DNA of 5,775 nt, taken from positions 1-5,775 of the forward strand of contig JARGOI010000180.1 in NCBI GenBank assembly GCA_029212275.1, given 5' to 3'. The notes below the pieces were generated by a model. The model was given only the letters and a program-made list of their open reading frames with translations. It made no database searches and was not told the origin of the DNA. The DNA comes from Thalassolituus sp. (GTDB lineage Bacteria > Pseudomonadota > Gammaproteobacteria > Pseudomonadales > Oceanobacteraceae). Below are positions 1 to 5,567 of the stretch, one piece after another (position 1 is the stretch's first letter; each line of letters begins with the position of its first letter). A program made the position numbers and the translations under genes.

Positions 1-1372
1 CTTCGTGGGCTTCGCGACTGTGATTCAACACCACCGCCAAACGTAATAATCGAATTAAATATAAGGCAATGGTTTGCTGACGCTTGGGTAATAAATCCAG
101 CTCCATCAATTGCAACTTGCGACGGTGATTGCGTACCAAGAAAGACAACAACGCTTGTCCTTGGCGGGTAAAACCCAACATATCGGAGTGCTGTAATAAG
201 TAACCTCCATGTTTATGGAAACCGCTATGGGCGATGGTCAAACCAACTTCGTGCAAACGCGCGGCCCATATCAACCAATCACGTGAAGACTCTGGTAATT
301 TCAGACTGTCACCAACACCATCGAACAATGCCAACGCCGTTGCTTCTACTCGTCCAGATTGCGCGACATCCACGTAAAAGCGTTCTTGCAGAGATTTGAT
401 CGTTCGCTCACGTACATCCACCTGCTCAGCACGACCAGTTAAATCCCACAAGGCTCCTTCTCGCAATGCCCCGTCGGAATAAAGCATATGGGTCAGTTTC
501 AGACTGTCGAAAACGGCACGTAAAATTGCTAAACCGCCGATAAATACCGCACGTCGATCAGGGCGTACCCCCAGCACTTCCACGTCATTGATCGTATCGA
601 ATGCCATGCAGTGATCTATCACTTTATCCAAACCTTCAGAAGTAATCCCCTCAGTGCCCCAGCCATTGGCAATAATGGCTTCTTCTACGGCACGAATGGT
701 GCCAGAAGAGCCGACTTCAGCACTCCAACCAAGCGCTCGATATTGTGCACGCACCTTAAGTAATTCTTGGCTGGCGGCTTTGATTGCTCGGTTAAAGTTC
801 TTGCGATTAATGGCCCCGCCTTTGAAATATCGTTGGGTGAACGATACGCAGCCCATATGTAAGCTTTCGAGCAATAATGGTTCGAATCCTTCACCAATAA
901 TAAACTCGGTACTGCCACCGCCAATGTCGATCACCAAACGGCGACCACCCAAATCCGCCAGGGTGTGCGACACCCCCAAATAGATTAAGCGCGCTTCTTC
1001 GCGACCGGCAATCACCTCAATCGGATAGCCTAAAACAGCTTCAGCGCGTTCGATAAATTCATGTCGATTCTGTGCGGCACGCAATGCATTGGTAGCAAAA
1101 ACGACCACTTTGTCCGCGGACATACCTTGCAAACGCTGGCCAAATTCTCGTAAACACTCGATGCCTCGCACCATCGCTTCTTCTGAAAGAATATTATTTT
1201 CATCCAATCCAGAGGCTAATTGTACCTTTTGACCACGCTTTTCCAGTGTACGTAATTCCCCCTGAAATTCCTCAGCAATCATCATGTGAAAGCTGTTTGA
1301 GCCCAAATCAACAGCAGCAACTCGTTCCGGTAACGGAGAAGACACATCGAGTTGTTCATTATTTTGTAACAT
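1..1372 (-). CDS. ppx: Exopolyphosphatase Ppx/GppA family (3' end beyond window)
   Basis: The enzyme removes terminal phosphate from long-chain polyphosphate in the cytoplasm; close relatives (GppA) hydrolyse pppGpp. An uninterrupted frame of 457 codons runs from an ATG at 1372 to the left edge. E. coli Ppx is about 513 residues, so roughly the last 50 are missing. Residues 18-28 (VAAVDLGSNSF) form the first phosphate-binding loop of the actin/ASKHA fold. GREEARLIYLG at 123-133 carries the catalytic-glutamate region, DIGGGSTE at 149-156 is the second phosphate loop, and GSSGT at 221-225 and SDGALREGAL at 299-308 are further family blocks. Residues about 366-401 (RLHEVG, then histidines 382, 386, 388 and 395) are the HD-like C-terminal domain found in Ppx. 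The start matches the family N-terminus, but no clear Shine-Dalgarno sequence precedes it (ATTTCAACCT then ATG). It is divergent from trxA. A weak sigma-70-like signal may lie in the AT-rich DNA at about 1390-1430. Ppx rather than GppA is inferred from the trxA-rho context and the HD-like domain. Confidence 0.93.
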   Translation of the reverse strand, partial: MLQNNEQLDVSSPLPERVAAVDLGSNSFHMMIAEEFQGELRTLEKRGQKVQLASGLDENNILSEEAMVRGIECLREFGQRLQGMSADKVVVFATNALRAAQNRHEFIERAEAVLGYPIEVIAGREEARLIYLGVSHTLADLGGRRLVIDIGGGSTEFIIGEGFEPLLLESLHMGCVSFTQRYFKGGAINRKNFNRAIKAASQELLKVRAQYRALGWSAEVGSSGTIRAVEEAIIANGWGTEGITSEGLDKVIDHCMAFDTINDVEVLGVRPDRRAVFIGGLAILRAVFDSLKLTHMLYSDGALREGALWDLTGRAEQVDVRERTIKSLQERFYVDVAQSGRVEATALALFDGVGDSLKLPESSRDWLIWAARLHEVGLTIAHSGFHKHGGYLLQHSDMLGFTRQGQALLSFLVRNHRRKLQLMELDLLPKRQQTIALYLIRLLRLAVVLNHSREAHE

Positions 1373-1449
1373 AGGTTGAAATCCATTAATTCGAATGCAT
1401 ATATAAGAATATGCTATCTAGAAGCGTCAGCGTCCAGTAAAGAATACGA

Positions 1450-1477
1450 TTGATTCCCGCCGGGCGGTGCGTACAAT
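1450..1477 (+). promoter_or_regulatory. Candidate sigma-70 promoter of trxA
   Basis: TTGATT at 1450-1455 and TACAAT at 1472-1477 are separated by 16 bases, each close to the sigma-70 consensus. Transcription would begin near 1484, leaving a leader of about 30 bases that includes AGGGG at 1504-1508, a good ribosome-binding site six bases before the trxA ATG. The spacer is unusually GC-rich and holds a perfect inverted repeat, CCGCC-G-GGCGG (1457-1467), which could be an operator or only a rigid spacer. This is inference from motif matching. Confidence 0.6.
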
Positions 1478-1514
1478 GAGCTTAATTTTTTAAGACATGT
1501 AACAGGGGATACCT

Positions 1515-1841
1515 ATGAGCGAAAATATTATTAGCGTTACCGATGACTCATTCGACACTGACGTGCTGGGCTCAGATGTGCCTGTACTGGTTGATTTTTG
1601 GGCAGAGTGGTGCGGCCCTTGTAAAATGATTGCTCCAGTTTTGGAAGAAATCGCCGAAGACTATGCTGGCAAATTGAAAATTGCCAAATTAAACATTGAT
1701 CAAAATGAGGCCACGGCGCCTAAGTTTGGTATCCGCAGTATCCCAACGTTGATCCTGTTTAAAAATGGCAATGCCGAAGCGACCAAAATTGGTGCGATGA
1801 GTAAGTCTGAATTAACCGCGTTTATCGAACAAGCGCTGTAA
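1515..1841 (+). CDS. trxA: Thioredoxin 1
   Basis: This is a cytoplasmic dithiol-disulfide oxidoreductase, kept reduced by thioredoxin reductase, which donates electrons to ribonucleotide reductase, methionine sulfoxide reductases and other targets. The 108 residues match the usual length of bacterial thioredoxin 1 as a single domain with no signal peptide. The active site WCGPCK is at residues 32-37 (redox cysteines 33 and 36), preceded by DFWAE at 27-31 with the buried Asp27. The cis-proline loop is SIPT with Pro77, and the C-terminal GAMSKSEL segment corresponds to the helix region near the end of the E. coli protein. The start is supported by AGGGG at 1504-1508 and by alignment with E. coli TrxA from memory. 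It lies 205 bases upstream of rho in the same direction, with no classical terminator between, so some transcripts probably continue into rho. All key residues are present. Confidence 0.98.
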   Translation: MSENIISVTDDSFDTDVLGSDVPVLVDFWAEWCGPCKMIAPVLEEIAEDYAGKLKIAKLNIDQNEATAPKFGIRSIPTLILFKNGNAEATKIGAMSKSELTAFIEQAL

Positions 1842-1854
1842 TTTATACAAAACT

Positions 1855-1893
1855 TTGCCAGTAATGAAGATTCCTTGCTTCATTACTGGACAA
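1855..1893 (+). promoter_or_regulatory. Strong RNA hairpin in the trxA-rho gap, without a T-tract
   Basis: CCAGTAATGAAG at 1858-1869 is perfectly complementary to CTTCATTACTGG at 1878-1889, giving a 12-bp stem with an 8-base loop. Three further pairs (1855-1857 with 1891-1893) form if A1890 is bulged. The bases that follow (GCTCTATCT) are not a uridine tract, so it is not a standard intrinsic terminator. It sits 14 bases after the trxA stop. It could protect the trxA mRNA 3' end, be an RNase III processing site, or act in rho leader control. The structure is seen directly; the role is inference. Confidence 0.7.
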
Positions 1894-1990
1894 GCTCTAT
1901 CTAACTGTCTATATTGATTTTGCAACGCTGAATACACCGTTTCCTTATTATCTCTGGTCATTCATTGTTGTCCAGCTGGCGTATCTGCCA

Positions 1991-2040
1991 AGCCTCTTAT
2001 CCGAACCTCGCAATCAATTCCAATAACATAGTAATAAACT
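1991..2040 (+). promoter_or_regulatory. C-rich, G-poor rut-like stretch in the rho leader
   Basis: This 50-base stretch just before rho contains 14 C and only 4 G on the transcript strand, with repeated pyrimidine-C steps and little obvious structure, the composition favoured by Rho utilisation sites. In E. coli, rho is autoregulated by Rho-dependent attenuation in its leader, so a rut-like region here is expected. No ATG occurs between the hairpin and the rho start, so no ATG-initiated leader peptide like E. coli rhoL is seen. The assignment is compositional only. Confidence 0.35.
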
Positions 2041-2046
2041 CTTTCT

Positions 2047-3309
2047 ATGAATCTTTCAGACTTAAAGCTTAAAACAGTTCCAGAACTGTTGGCGATTGCC
2101 GCCGAAATGAACCTTGATAATGTCAGCCGTACTCGTAAGCAAGACATCATCTTTGCAATTCTTAAAAACCACGCCAAAAGCGGCGAAGACATTTATGGCG
2201 ATGGCGTCTTAGAGATTCTTCAAGACGGGTTTGGTTTTTTACGTAGCTCTAGTAGCTCGTATTTGGCCGGACCAGATGACATTTACGTGTCTCCCAGCCA
2301 AATTCGCCGCTTTAGTCTACGTAAAGGCGATAAAATTGCCGGGAAAATTCGACCTCCCAAAGATGGCGAACGCTATTTTGCCATGCTTAAAGTCAACGAG
2401 ATTAATGACGATAAGCCTGAGAATACTAAGCACAAAGTTCTATTCGAAAACCTAACACCTCTCTTCCCTCAAGAACGATTTATCCTAGAAACCGGTAACG
2501 GTTCTACAGAAGACTTATCATCACGCGTATTAGACTTGGTTGCCCCGATAGGTAAAGGCCAACGCGGCTTGATCGTTGCTCCGCCAAAAGCGGGTAAAAC
2601 CATGCTATTACAAACCATCGCTCAGTCGATTGTGCGTAACTCGCCTGATGTTGAATTGATCGTGTTGCTGATTGATGAACGTCCTGAAGAAGTCACCGAA
2701 ATGAAACGCTCAGTACGCGGCGAAGTGGTTGCGTCTACGTTTGATGAGCCACCAGCTCGCCACGTACAAGTGGCAGAAATGGTGATTGAGAAAGCCAAAC
2801 GTCTGGTAGAACACAAACGTGATGTGGTGATCTTACTCGACTCTGTAACGCGTCTCGCGCGTGCTTACAACACCGTGATCCCATCCTCAGGTAAAGTACT
2901 GACCGGTGGTGTGGATGCTAACGCGCTAGAAAAGCCCAAGCGCTTCTTTGGTGCGGCTCGTAACATCGAAGAAGGTGGTTCTTTAACGATTATCGCTACG
3001 GCGCTGGTTGATACCGGTTCGAAGATGGACGAAGTGATCTACGAAGAATTTAAAGGTACCGGTAACCAAGAGTTGCACCTTGATCGTAAGATTGCTGAAA
3101 AACGCATTTACCCTGCGATCAACATTCGTCGTTCTGGTACGCGTCGCGAAGACATGCTGTTTGACGAATCTGCACTGCAGCGCTTATGGATTTTGCGTCG
3201 CCTGCTGGCAGAGATGGAAGATCAACAAGGCATTGAGTTCTTGTTGGATAAGTTGCGTCAAACTAAGACCAACGATGAGTTCTTCGATTCGATGCGTGGC
3301 GGAAAGTAA
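2047..3309 (+). CDS. rho: Transcription termination factor Rho
   Basis: Rho is a homohexameric RNA-dependent ATPase and helicase that loads on C-rich nascent RNA and terminates transcription. The protein has 420 residues against 419 in E. coli, with no insertions, and key residues keep the E. coli numbering. Residues 1-47 are the N-terminal helical Rho_N domain. Residues 50-125 are the cold-shock-like primary RNA-binding domain, with GFGFLR at 61-66 and ERYFAML at 108-114. The Walker A motif APPKAGKT is at 178-185 (Lys184), catalytic Glu211 lies in IDERPEE, and Walker B is VILLDS with Asp265. The Q-loop is at 279-291, the R-loop is DTGSK at 322-326, the bicyclomycin-contact Lys336 is kept, and the arginine finger Arg366 is in SGTRRED. 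The start gives the conserved N-terminus MNLSDLK, yet the bases before it (ATAAACTCTTTCT) hold no Shine-Dalgarno sequence, suggesting weak or regulated initiation. It follows trxA and ends at a bidirectional terminator. Confidence 0.99.
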   Translation: MNLSDLKLKTVPELLAIAAEMNLDNVSRTRKQDIIFAILKNHAKSGEDIYGDGVLEILQDGFGFLRSSSSSYLAGPDDIYVSPSQIRRFSLRKGDKIAGKIRPPKDGERYFAMLKVNEINDDKPENTKHKVLFENLTPLFPQERFILETGNGSTEDLSSRVLDLVAPIGKGQRGLIVAPPKAGKTMLLQTIAQSIVRNSPDVELIVLLIDERPEEVTEMKRSVRGEVVASTFDEPPARHVQVAEMVIEKAKRLVEHKRDVVILLDSVTRLARAYNTVIPSSGKVLTGGVDANALEKPKRFFGAARNIEEGGSLTIIATALVDTGSKMDEVIYEEFKGTGNQELHLDRKIAEKRIYPAINIRRSGTRREDMLFDESALQRLWILRRLLAEMEDQQGIEFLLDKLRQTKTNDEFFDSMRGGK

Positions 3310-3340
3310 TTTCTGCTCTAAGCTCTCGAATGTTAGACAT

Positions 3341-3369
3341 AAAAAAACCGCTGATTCAGCGGTTTTTTT
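3341..3369. terminator. Bidirectional intrinsic terminator between rho and rpoH
   Basis: Seven A (3341-3347), CCGCTG (3348-3353), a three-base loop ATT, CAGCGG (3357-3362) and seven T (3363-3369) form a symmetrical hairpin flanked by A and T tracts. Read on plus it ends rho 32 bases after its stop; read on minus it ends rpoH 23 bases after its stop. Both transcripts have a GC stem followed by a uridine run, so one element serves both convergent genes. Confidence 0.95.
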
Positions 3370-3391
3370 ATGGGTAGAACAAAGCGATTCC

Positions 3392-4261
3392 TTAAACCGG
3401 AACGAGTTCGGTACTCATGGCGGTTTTCAGTTTTTTCATTGCGTTCTTTTCTAGCTGACGAATACGCTCAGCGGATACTTCATAGATTGCCGCCAACTCA
3501 TGCAGAGTGGCTTTCTGATCCGCCAACCAACGCTGTTGCAGGATCGCTCGACTACGCTCATCCAGTGTGCTCAATGCATTTTGCAAACGATCACTGGCGT
3601 CTTGCTCAGTATTATCAGACTCAGCCAGACGCGCAGGATCAGCGCTGTGATCTTCTAAGTAATGAGCAGGCGCTTGATACGCAGTTTCATCGTCTTCATC
3701 GGCACCCGCATCGAACGCAGCGTCGTAAGCACTCAAACGACCTTCCATTTCGTGGACGGTTTTGGCTTCGACACCTAGGTCATCAGCAATAGCCTGAGCC
3801 TCGTTGTTGGTCAACCAACCAAGACTTTTCTTTTGGCCGCGTAGGTTAAAAAACAATTTACGCTGTGCTTTGGTGGTCGCGACTTTCACGATGCGCCAGT
3901 TGCGCAAGATGTATTCGTGAATTTCTGCTTTGATCCAATGCACCGCAAAAGAGACCAAGCGTACTCCAACTTCAGGATTGAAGCGTTTTACCGCCTTCAT
4001 CAAACCCACGTTGCCTTCTTGAATTAGGTCGCCTTGGTTTAGGCCATAACCTGAATAACTGCGCGCGATGTAAACCACAAAACGCATGTGTGACATAACG
4101 AGTTGGCGGGCTGCATCTAGATCGTCCTGATAGTAATAACGATTAGACAGCGCCTTTTCTTCTTCTGGGGTTAACACAGAAATTGCGTTCACCGTCGAAA
4201 TGTACGATTCCAGATTAGCGCCTGGCGACATCGCAAATGCGGTTTGCAAACTGTTGTTCAT
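3392..4261 (-). CDS. rpoH: RNA polymerase heat-shock sigma factor RpoH (sigma-32)
   Basis: RpoH directs RNA polymerase to promoters of cytosolic chaperone and protease genes. It has 289 residues, close to 284 in E. coli. Region 2 spans about 45-130: MSHMRFVVYIAR at 56-67, GDLIQEGNVGLMKAV at 77-91, then FNPEVGVRLVSFAVHWIKAEIHEY, the -10-recognising segment. QRKLFFNLR at 133-141 is the RpoH box that separates this family from RpoD and RpoS. A variable acidic segment follows at about 184-222. Region 4.2, TLHELAAIYEVSAERIRQLEKNAMKKLK (252-279), is the -35-binding helix-turn-helix. An in-frame ATG lies at 4282, but the start at 4261 is preferred because AGGAG (4272-4268) sits six bases before it and the product MNNSLQTAF aligns with the family N-terminus. 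It lies downstream of ftsE-ftsX, the common gammaproteobacterial order, but a 328-base gap with several promoter candidates points to largely independent transcription. Confidence 0.98.
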   Translation of the reverse strand: MNNSLQTAFAMSPGANLESYISTVNAISVLTPEEEKALSNRYYYQDDLDAARQLVMSHMRFVVYIARSYSGYGLNQGDLIQEGNVGLMKAVKRFNPEVGVRLVSFAVHWIKAEIHEYILRNWRIVKVATTKAQRKLFFNLRGQKKSLGWLTNNEAQAIADDLGVEAKTVHEMEGRLSAYDAAFDAGADEDDETAYQAPAHYLEDHSADPARLAESDNTEQDASDRLQNALSTLDERSRAILQQRWLADQKATLHELAAIYEVSAERIRQLEKNAMKKLKTAMSTELVPV

Positions 4262-4267
4262 TATAAA

Positions 4268-4272
4268 CTCCT
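4268..4272 (-). promoter_or_regulatory. Ribosome-binding site that fixes the rpoH start
   Basis: AGGAG on the minus strand, six bases before the ATG at 4261, is a strong Shine-Dalgarno match. It falls inside the frame that would be translated from the upstream ATG at 4282, so it argues for the shorter, 289-residue product. Confidence 0.85.
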
Positions 4273-4324
4273 GAAGGCACACTATTAATGCTTTTGATTA
4301 GTACCAATTGATATTGATGCTAGT

Positions 4325-4354
4325 AGCATAGCAGGCTCAAATATTTACAGTAAA
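4325..4354 (-). promoter_or_regulatory. Candidate extended -10 sigma-70 promoter of rpoH
   Basis: On the minus strand TTTACT (4354-4349) and TATGCT (4330-4325) are 18 bases apart, and TGC directly before TATGCT makes an extended -10. The predicted start near 4318 gives a leader of about 57 bases. The -35 half overlaps a palindrome, which could allow repression or activation. This is inference from motifs. Confidence 0.45.
4344..4354. repeat. Perfect 11-bp palindrome TTTACAGTAAA at the proximal rpoH promoter
   Basis: TTTAC and GTAAA are exact inverse complements around a central base, and the AT-rich flanks extend the symmetry imperfectly (AATATTTAC against GTAAAATATT). It overlaps the -35 of the candidate proximal rpoH promoter. 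It could be a regulator's operator, but I do not recognise a specific family, and short AT-rich palindromes arise by chance. Confidence 0.35.
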
Positions 4355-4373
4355 ATATTCTAGCACTCGATGA

Positions 4374-4402
4374 TTCAGACCGCCAATGGCGCGAATAGTT
4401 CC
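4374..4402 (-). promoter_or_regulatory. Sigma-E (RpoE)-type promoter of rpoH
   Basis: On the minus strand GGAACTA (4402-4396), a 16-base spacer and TCTGAA (4379-4374) match the sigma-E consensus GGAACTT-N16-TCTGA at all but one position. In E. coli the rpoH P3 promoter is read by sigma-E and keeps RpoH made at lethal temperature or under envelope stress, so the same position here is a strong functional clue. Transcription would start near 4367, giving a leader of about 105 bases. The spacer holds a small inverted repeat, CGCCA-A-TGGCG (4381-4391). Confidence 0.75.
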
Positions 4403-4430
4403 ATTGACGCTTCTGTTCAATTATTGCCAA

Positions 4431-4459
4431 ATAATGCTAAAAAAGGCGTGAAACGGCAA
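4431..4459 (-). promoter_or_regulatory. Candidate distal sigma-70 promoter of rpoH
   Basis: On the minus strand TTGCCG (4459-4454) and CATTAT (4436-4431), four of six matches each, are separated by the ideal 17 bases. The spacer includes a run of six T. The predicted start near 4424 gives a leader of about 160 bases. The match is moderate in AT-rich DNA and may be fortuitous. Confidence 0.3.
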
Positions 4460-4513
4460 GAAATCCTGCCTATTTGAGCTAATTTCGACATTATACGATT
4501 TTTGTTTATCTAT

Positions 4514-4567
4514 CTAGGGCGCCTCTGAAAAATGCAGTGGCGGCTGCGGCTTTCAGAGGTGCCCTAG
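4514..4567. repeat. 54-bp inverted repeat with CTAG ends, possible miniature element remnant
   Basis: Bases 4514-4530 and 4551-4567 are inverse complements over 17 positions with one exception (G4521 against T4560, a G-U pair in plus-strand RNA). An inner stem GCAG/CTGC (4534-4537, 4544-4547) lies within. Each arm starts with CTAG followed by GGGC(G/A)CCTCTGAAA, so the structure reads as 14-bp terminal inverted repeats flanked by a 4-bp CTAG direct repeat, like a target duplication. It begins 22 bases after the ftsX stop. No T-tract follows on the minus strand, so it is a poor intrinsic terminator for ftsX. It may be a MITE-like or other dispersed repeat, or a transcript-stabilising hairpin. 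Confidence 0.6.
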
Positions 4568-4589
4568 CTTCTATTTGTTTAGGTTCTGT

Positions 4590-5567
4590 TTATTGCGGTT
4601 CGATGTCGTTCAAATGACGAACCACCGACCACCAAGATCCCAGCCAACCGAGTAACATAGCACCAATCAATAATACCAAGGCCGCACCGGCGGATAAGGG
4701 TTGCAGGGTATAGGCCGACCCATAAAGCGATGACAGGTCATTCACAGGGCTGCGTAATATTATCCAGCTCAAGACCAGCAAGATCCATGACATCAACCCG
4801 CCAACTAAGCCAAACCACAGCCCCATATAAAGAAACGGTCGGCGCACCCACGCATTGGTGCCGCCCACCAGCTTGATCACACGTATTTCATCAACGCGCG
4901 CCGCGATGGACAAACGTATGGTGTTACCTACCACCAGTACGATGGCTAAGGCCAACAAACAGCCCATCACCCATACTACGCGGCGACTGAGATCCAGCAA
5001 CGCTTGCATCCTGTCTAGCCAAGCGGTATCCAGATCGGCACTATCAACGGAAGCTTCTTTTTGTAGCGACTTTTGTAGTTGTTGCACAATATCCACGGGG
5101 GCTTGCAAATTGGGCTCTACTAAAATCACACCAGGTAGTGGGTTTTCTTTCAATAAATCCAAAGCCTCACTGAGTCCGGACGCATTACGAAATTCGATCA
5201 ATGCCTGCTCTGGGCTGATATAACGTGTTTTTTCGACGTAATCCATCACTTGAATACGGCTCATCAGTTCAGAGGCACGCGCATCACTAGTACCGGGCGA
5301 CAAATACACACTGATGCTGCCCGATTGCTGAAACCGACCCGTCAATTGACTAAGGTTATCCAATGCCATCCACAATGCGCCGGGTAAAGTCAGGGCAATG
5401 GCAATCACCATCCACGTCATCAAGCTACCAATAGGACGCTCTAATAATCGTAATAAGGTTTCTACCGCAACTAACTGATGCTGCTGGCCCCACGAGCCCA
5501 ATCGGTCGCGACGTTGTATTTGTAACAGGGAAGCGCCTTGACGTTTTTTGGTTGGATTAACGGCCAT
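4590..5567 (-). CDS. ftsX: Cell division ABC transporter permease FtsX
   Basis: FtsX is the inner-membrane partner of the FtsE ATPase. At the division septum FtsEX transmits ATP hydrolysis to periplasmic activators of peptidoglycan amidases (EnvC in E. coli). The 325 residues show the family architecture: a basic cytoplasmic N-terminus (1-47), TM1 about 48-68, a periplasmic domain about 72-195 containing ISVYLSPGTSD (85-95) and YISPEQAL (116-123), then TM2 about 197-218, TM3 about 246-270 and TM4 about 291-314. The cytoplasmic loop after TM2, GNTIRLSIAARVDEIRVIKLVGGTNAWVRRPF (214-245), is the most conserved block. The start at 5567 is chosen because GAGGT lies four bases before it; an upstream in-frame ATG at 5609 would add 14 residues with a poorer ribosome site and a longer overlap. 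The gene begins 11 bases inside the ftsE stop region, implying translational coupling and equal dosage. Confidence 0.96.
   Translation of the reverse strand: MAVNPTKKRQGASLLQIQRRDRLGSWGQQHQLVAVETLLRLLERPIGSLMTWMVIAIALTLPGALWMALDNLSQLTGRFQQSGSISVYLSPGTSDARASELMSRIQVMDYVEKTRYISPEQALIEFRNASGLSEALDLLKENPLPGVILVEPNLQAPVDIVQQLQKSLQKEASVDSADLDTAWLDRMQALLDLSRRVVWVMGCLLALAIVLVVGNTIRLSIAARVDEIRVIKLVGGTNAWVRRPFLYMGLWFGLVGGLMSWILLVLSWIILRSPVNDLSSLYGSAYTLQPLSAGAALVLLIGAMLLGWLGSWWSVVRHLNDIEPQ

Larger units (their letters stand above)
4262..4589 (-). other. rpoH upstream region between ftsX and rpoH
   Basis: This 328-base gap contains no credible gene. Reading from ftsX toward rpoH it holds a 54-bp inverted repeat (4567-4514), a perfect TATAAT with no matching -35 (4495-4490), a candidate sigma-70 promoter (4459-4431), a sigma-E-like promoter (4402-4374), an extended -10 promoter (4354-4325) overlapping an 11-bp palindrome, and the rpoH ribosome-binding site (4272-4268). 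There is no convincing intrinsic terminator for ftsX, so read-through into rpoH is possible. Several stacked promoters resemble E. coli rpoH, whose upstream region has multiple promoters read by different sigma factors. Confidence 0.75.

Noticed and set aside
654..983. Plus-strand open frame of 109 codons
   Set aside because: It lies antisense to the continuous, motif-rich ppx frame and resembles no family; it is a shadow of ppx.
1914..1951. Possible separate rho promoter (TTGATT or TTGCAA with TATTAT)
   Set aside because: The spacings are 20 bases or more, so no acceptable -35/-10 pair forms.
3370..3792. Plus-strand open frame of 140 codons
   Set aside because: It is antisense to the region 3-4 part of rpoH, begins at the rho terminator and has a protein-unlike composition; a shadow of rpoH.
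4262..4282. Seven-residue N-terminal extension of RpoH from the ATG at 4282
   Set aside because: The strong AGGAG site falls inside this extension and correctly spaces the ATG at 4261, which gives the family-like N-terminus.
4437..4475. Possible intrinsic terminator for ftsX (weak GGCAGGA/TCTTGCC stem, then six T)
   Set aside because: The stem is short with a G-U pair, and the T-run starts about ten bases after it, too far for a normal intrinsic terminator.
4490..4495. Perfect TATAAT on the minus strand
   Set aside because: No -35-like hexamer is at 16-18 bases and no TGN extension precedes it, so it is not supported as a promoter by itself.
4855..5223. Plus-strand open frame of 122 codons
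   Set aside because: It is antisense to the conserved FtsX core and rich in Ser/Thr without a recognisable domain; a shadow of ftsX.
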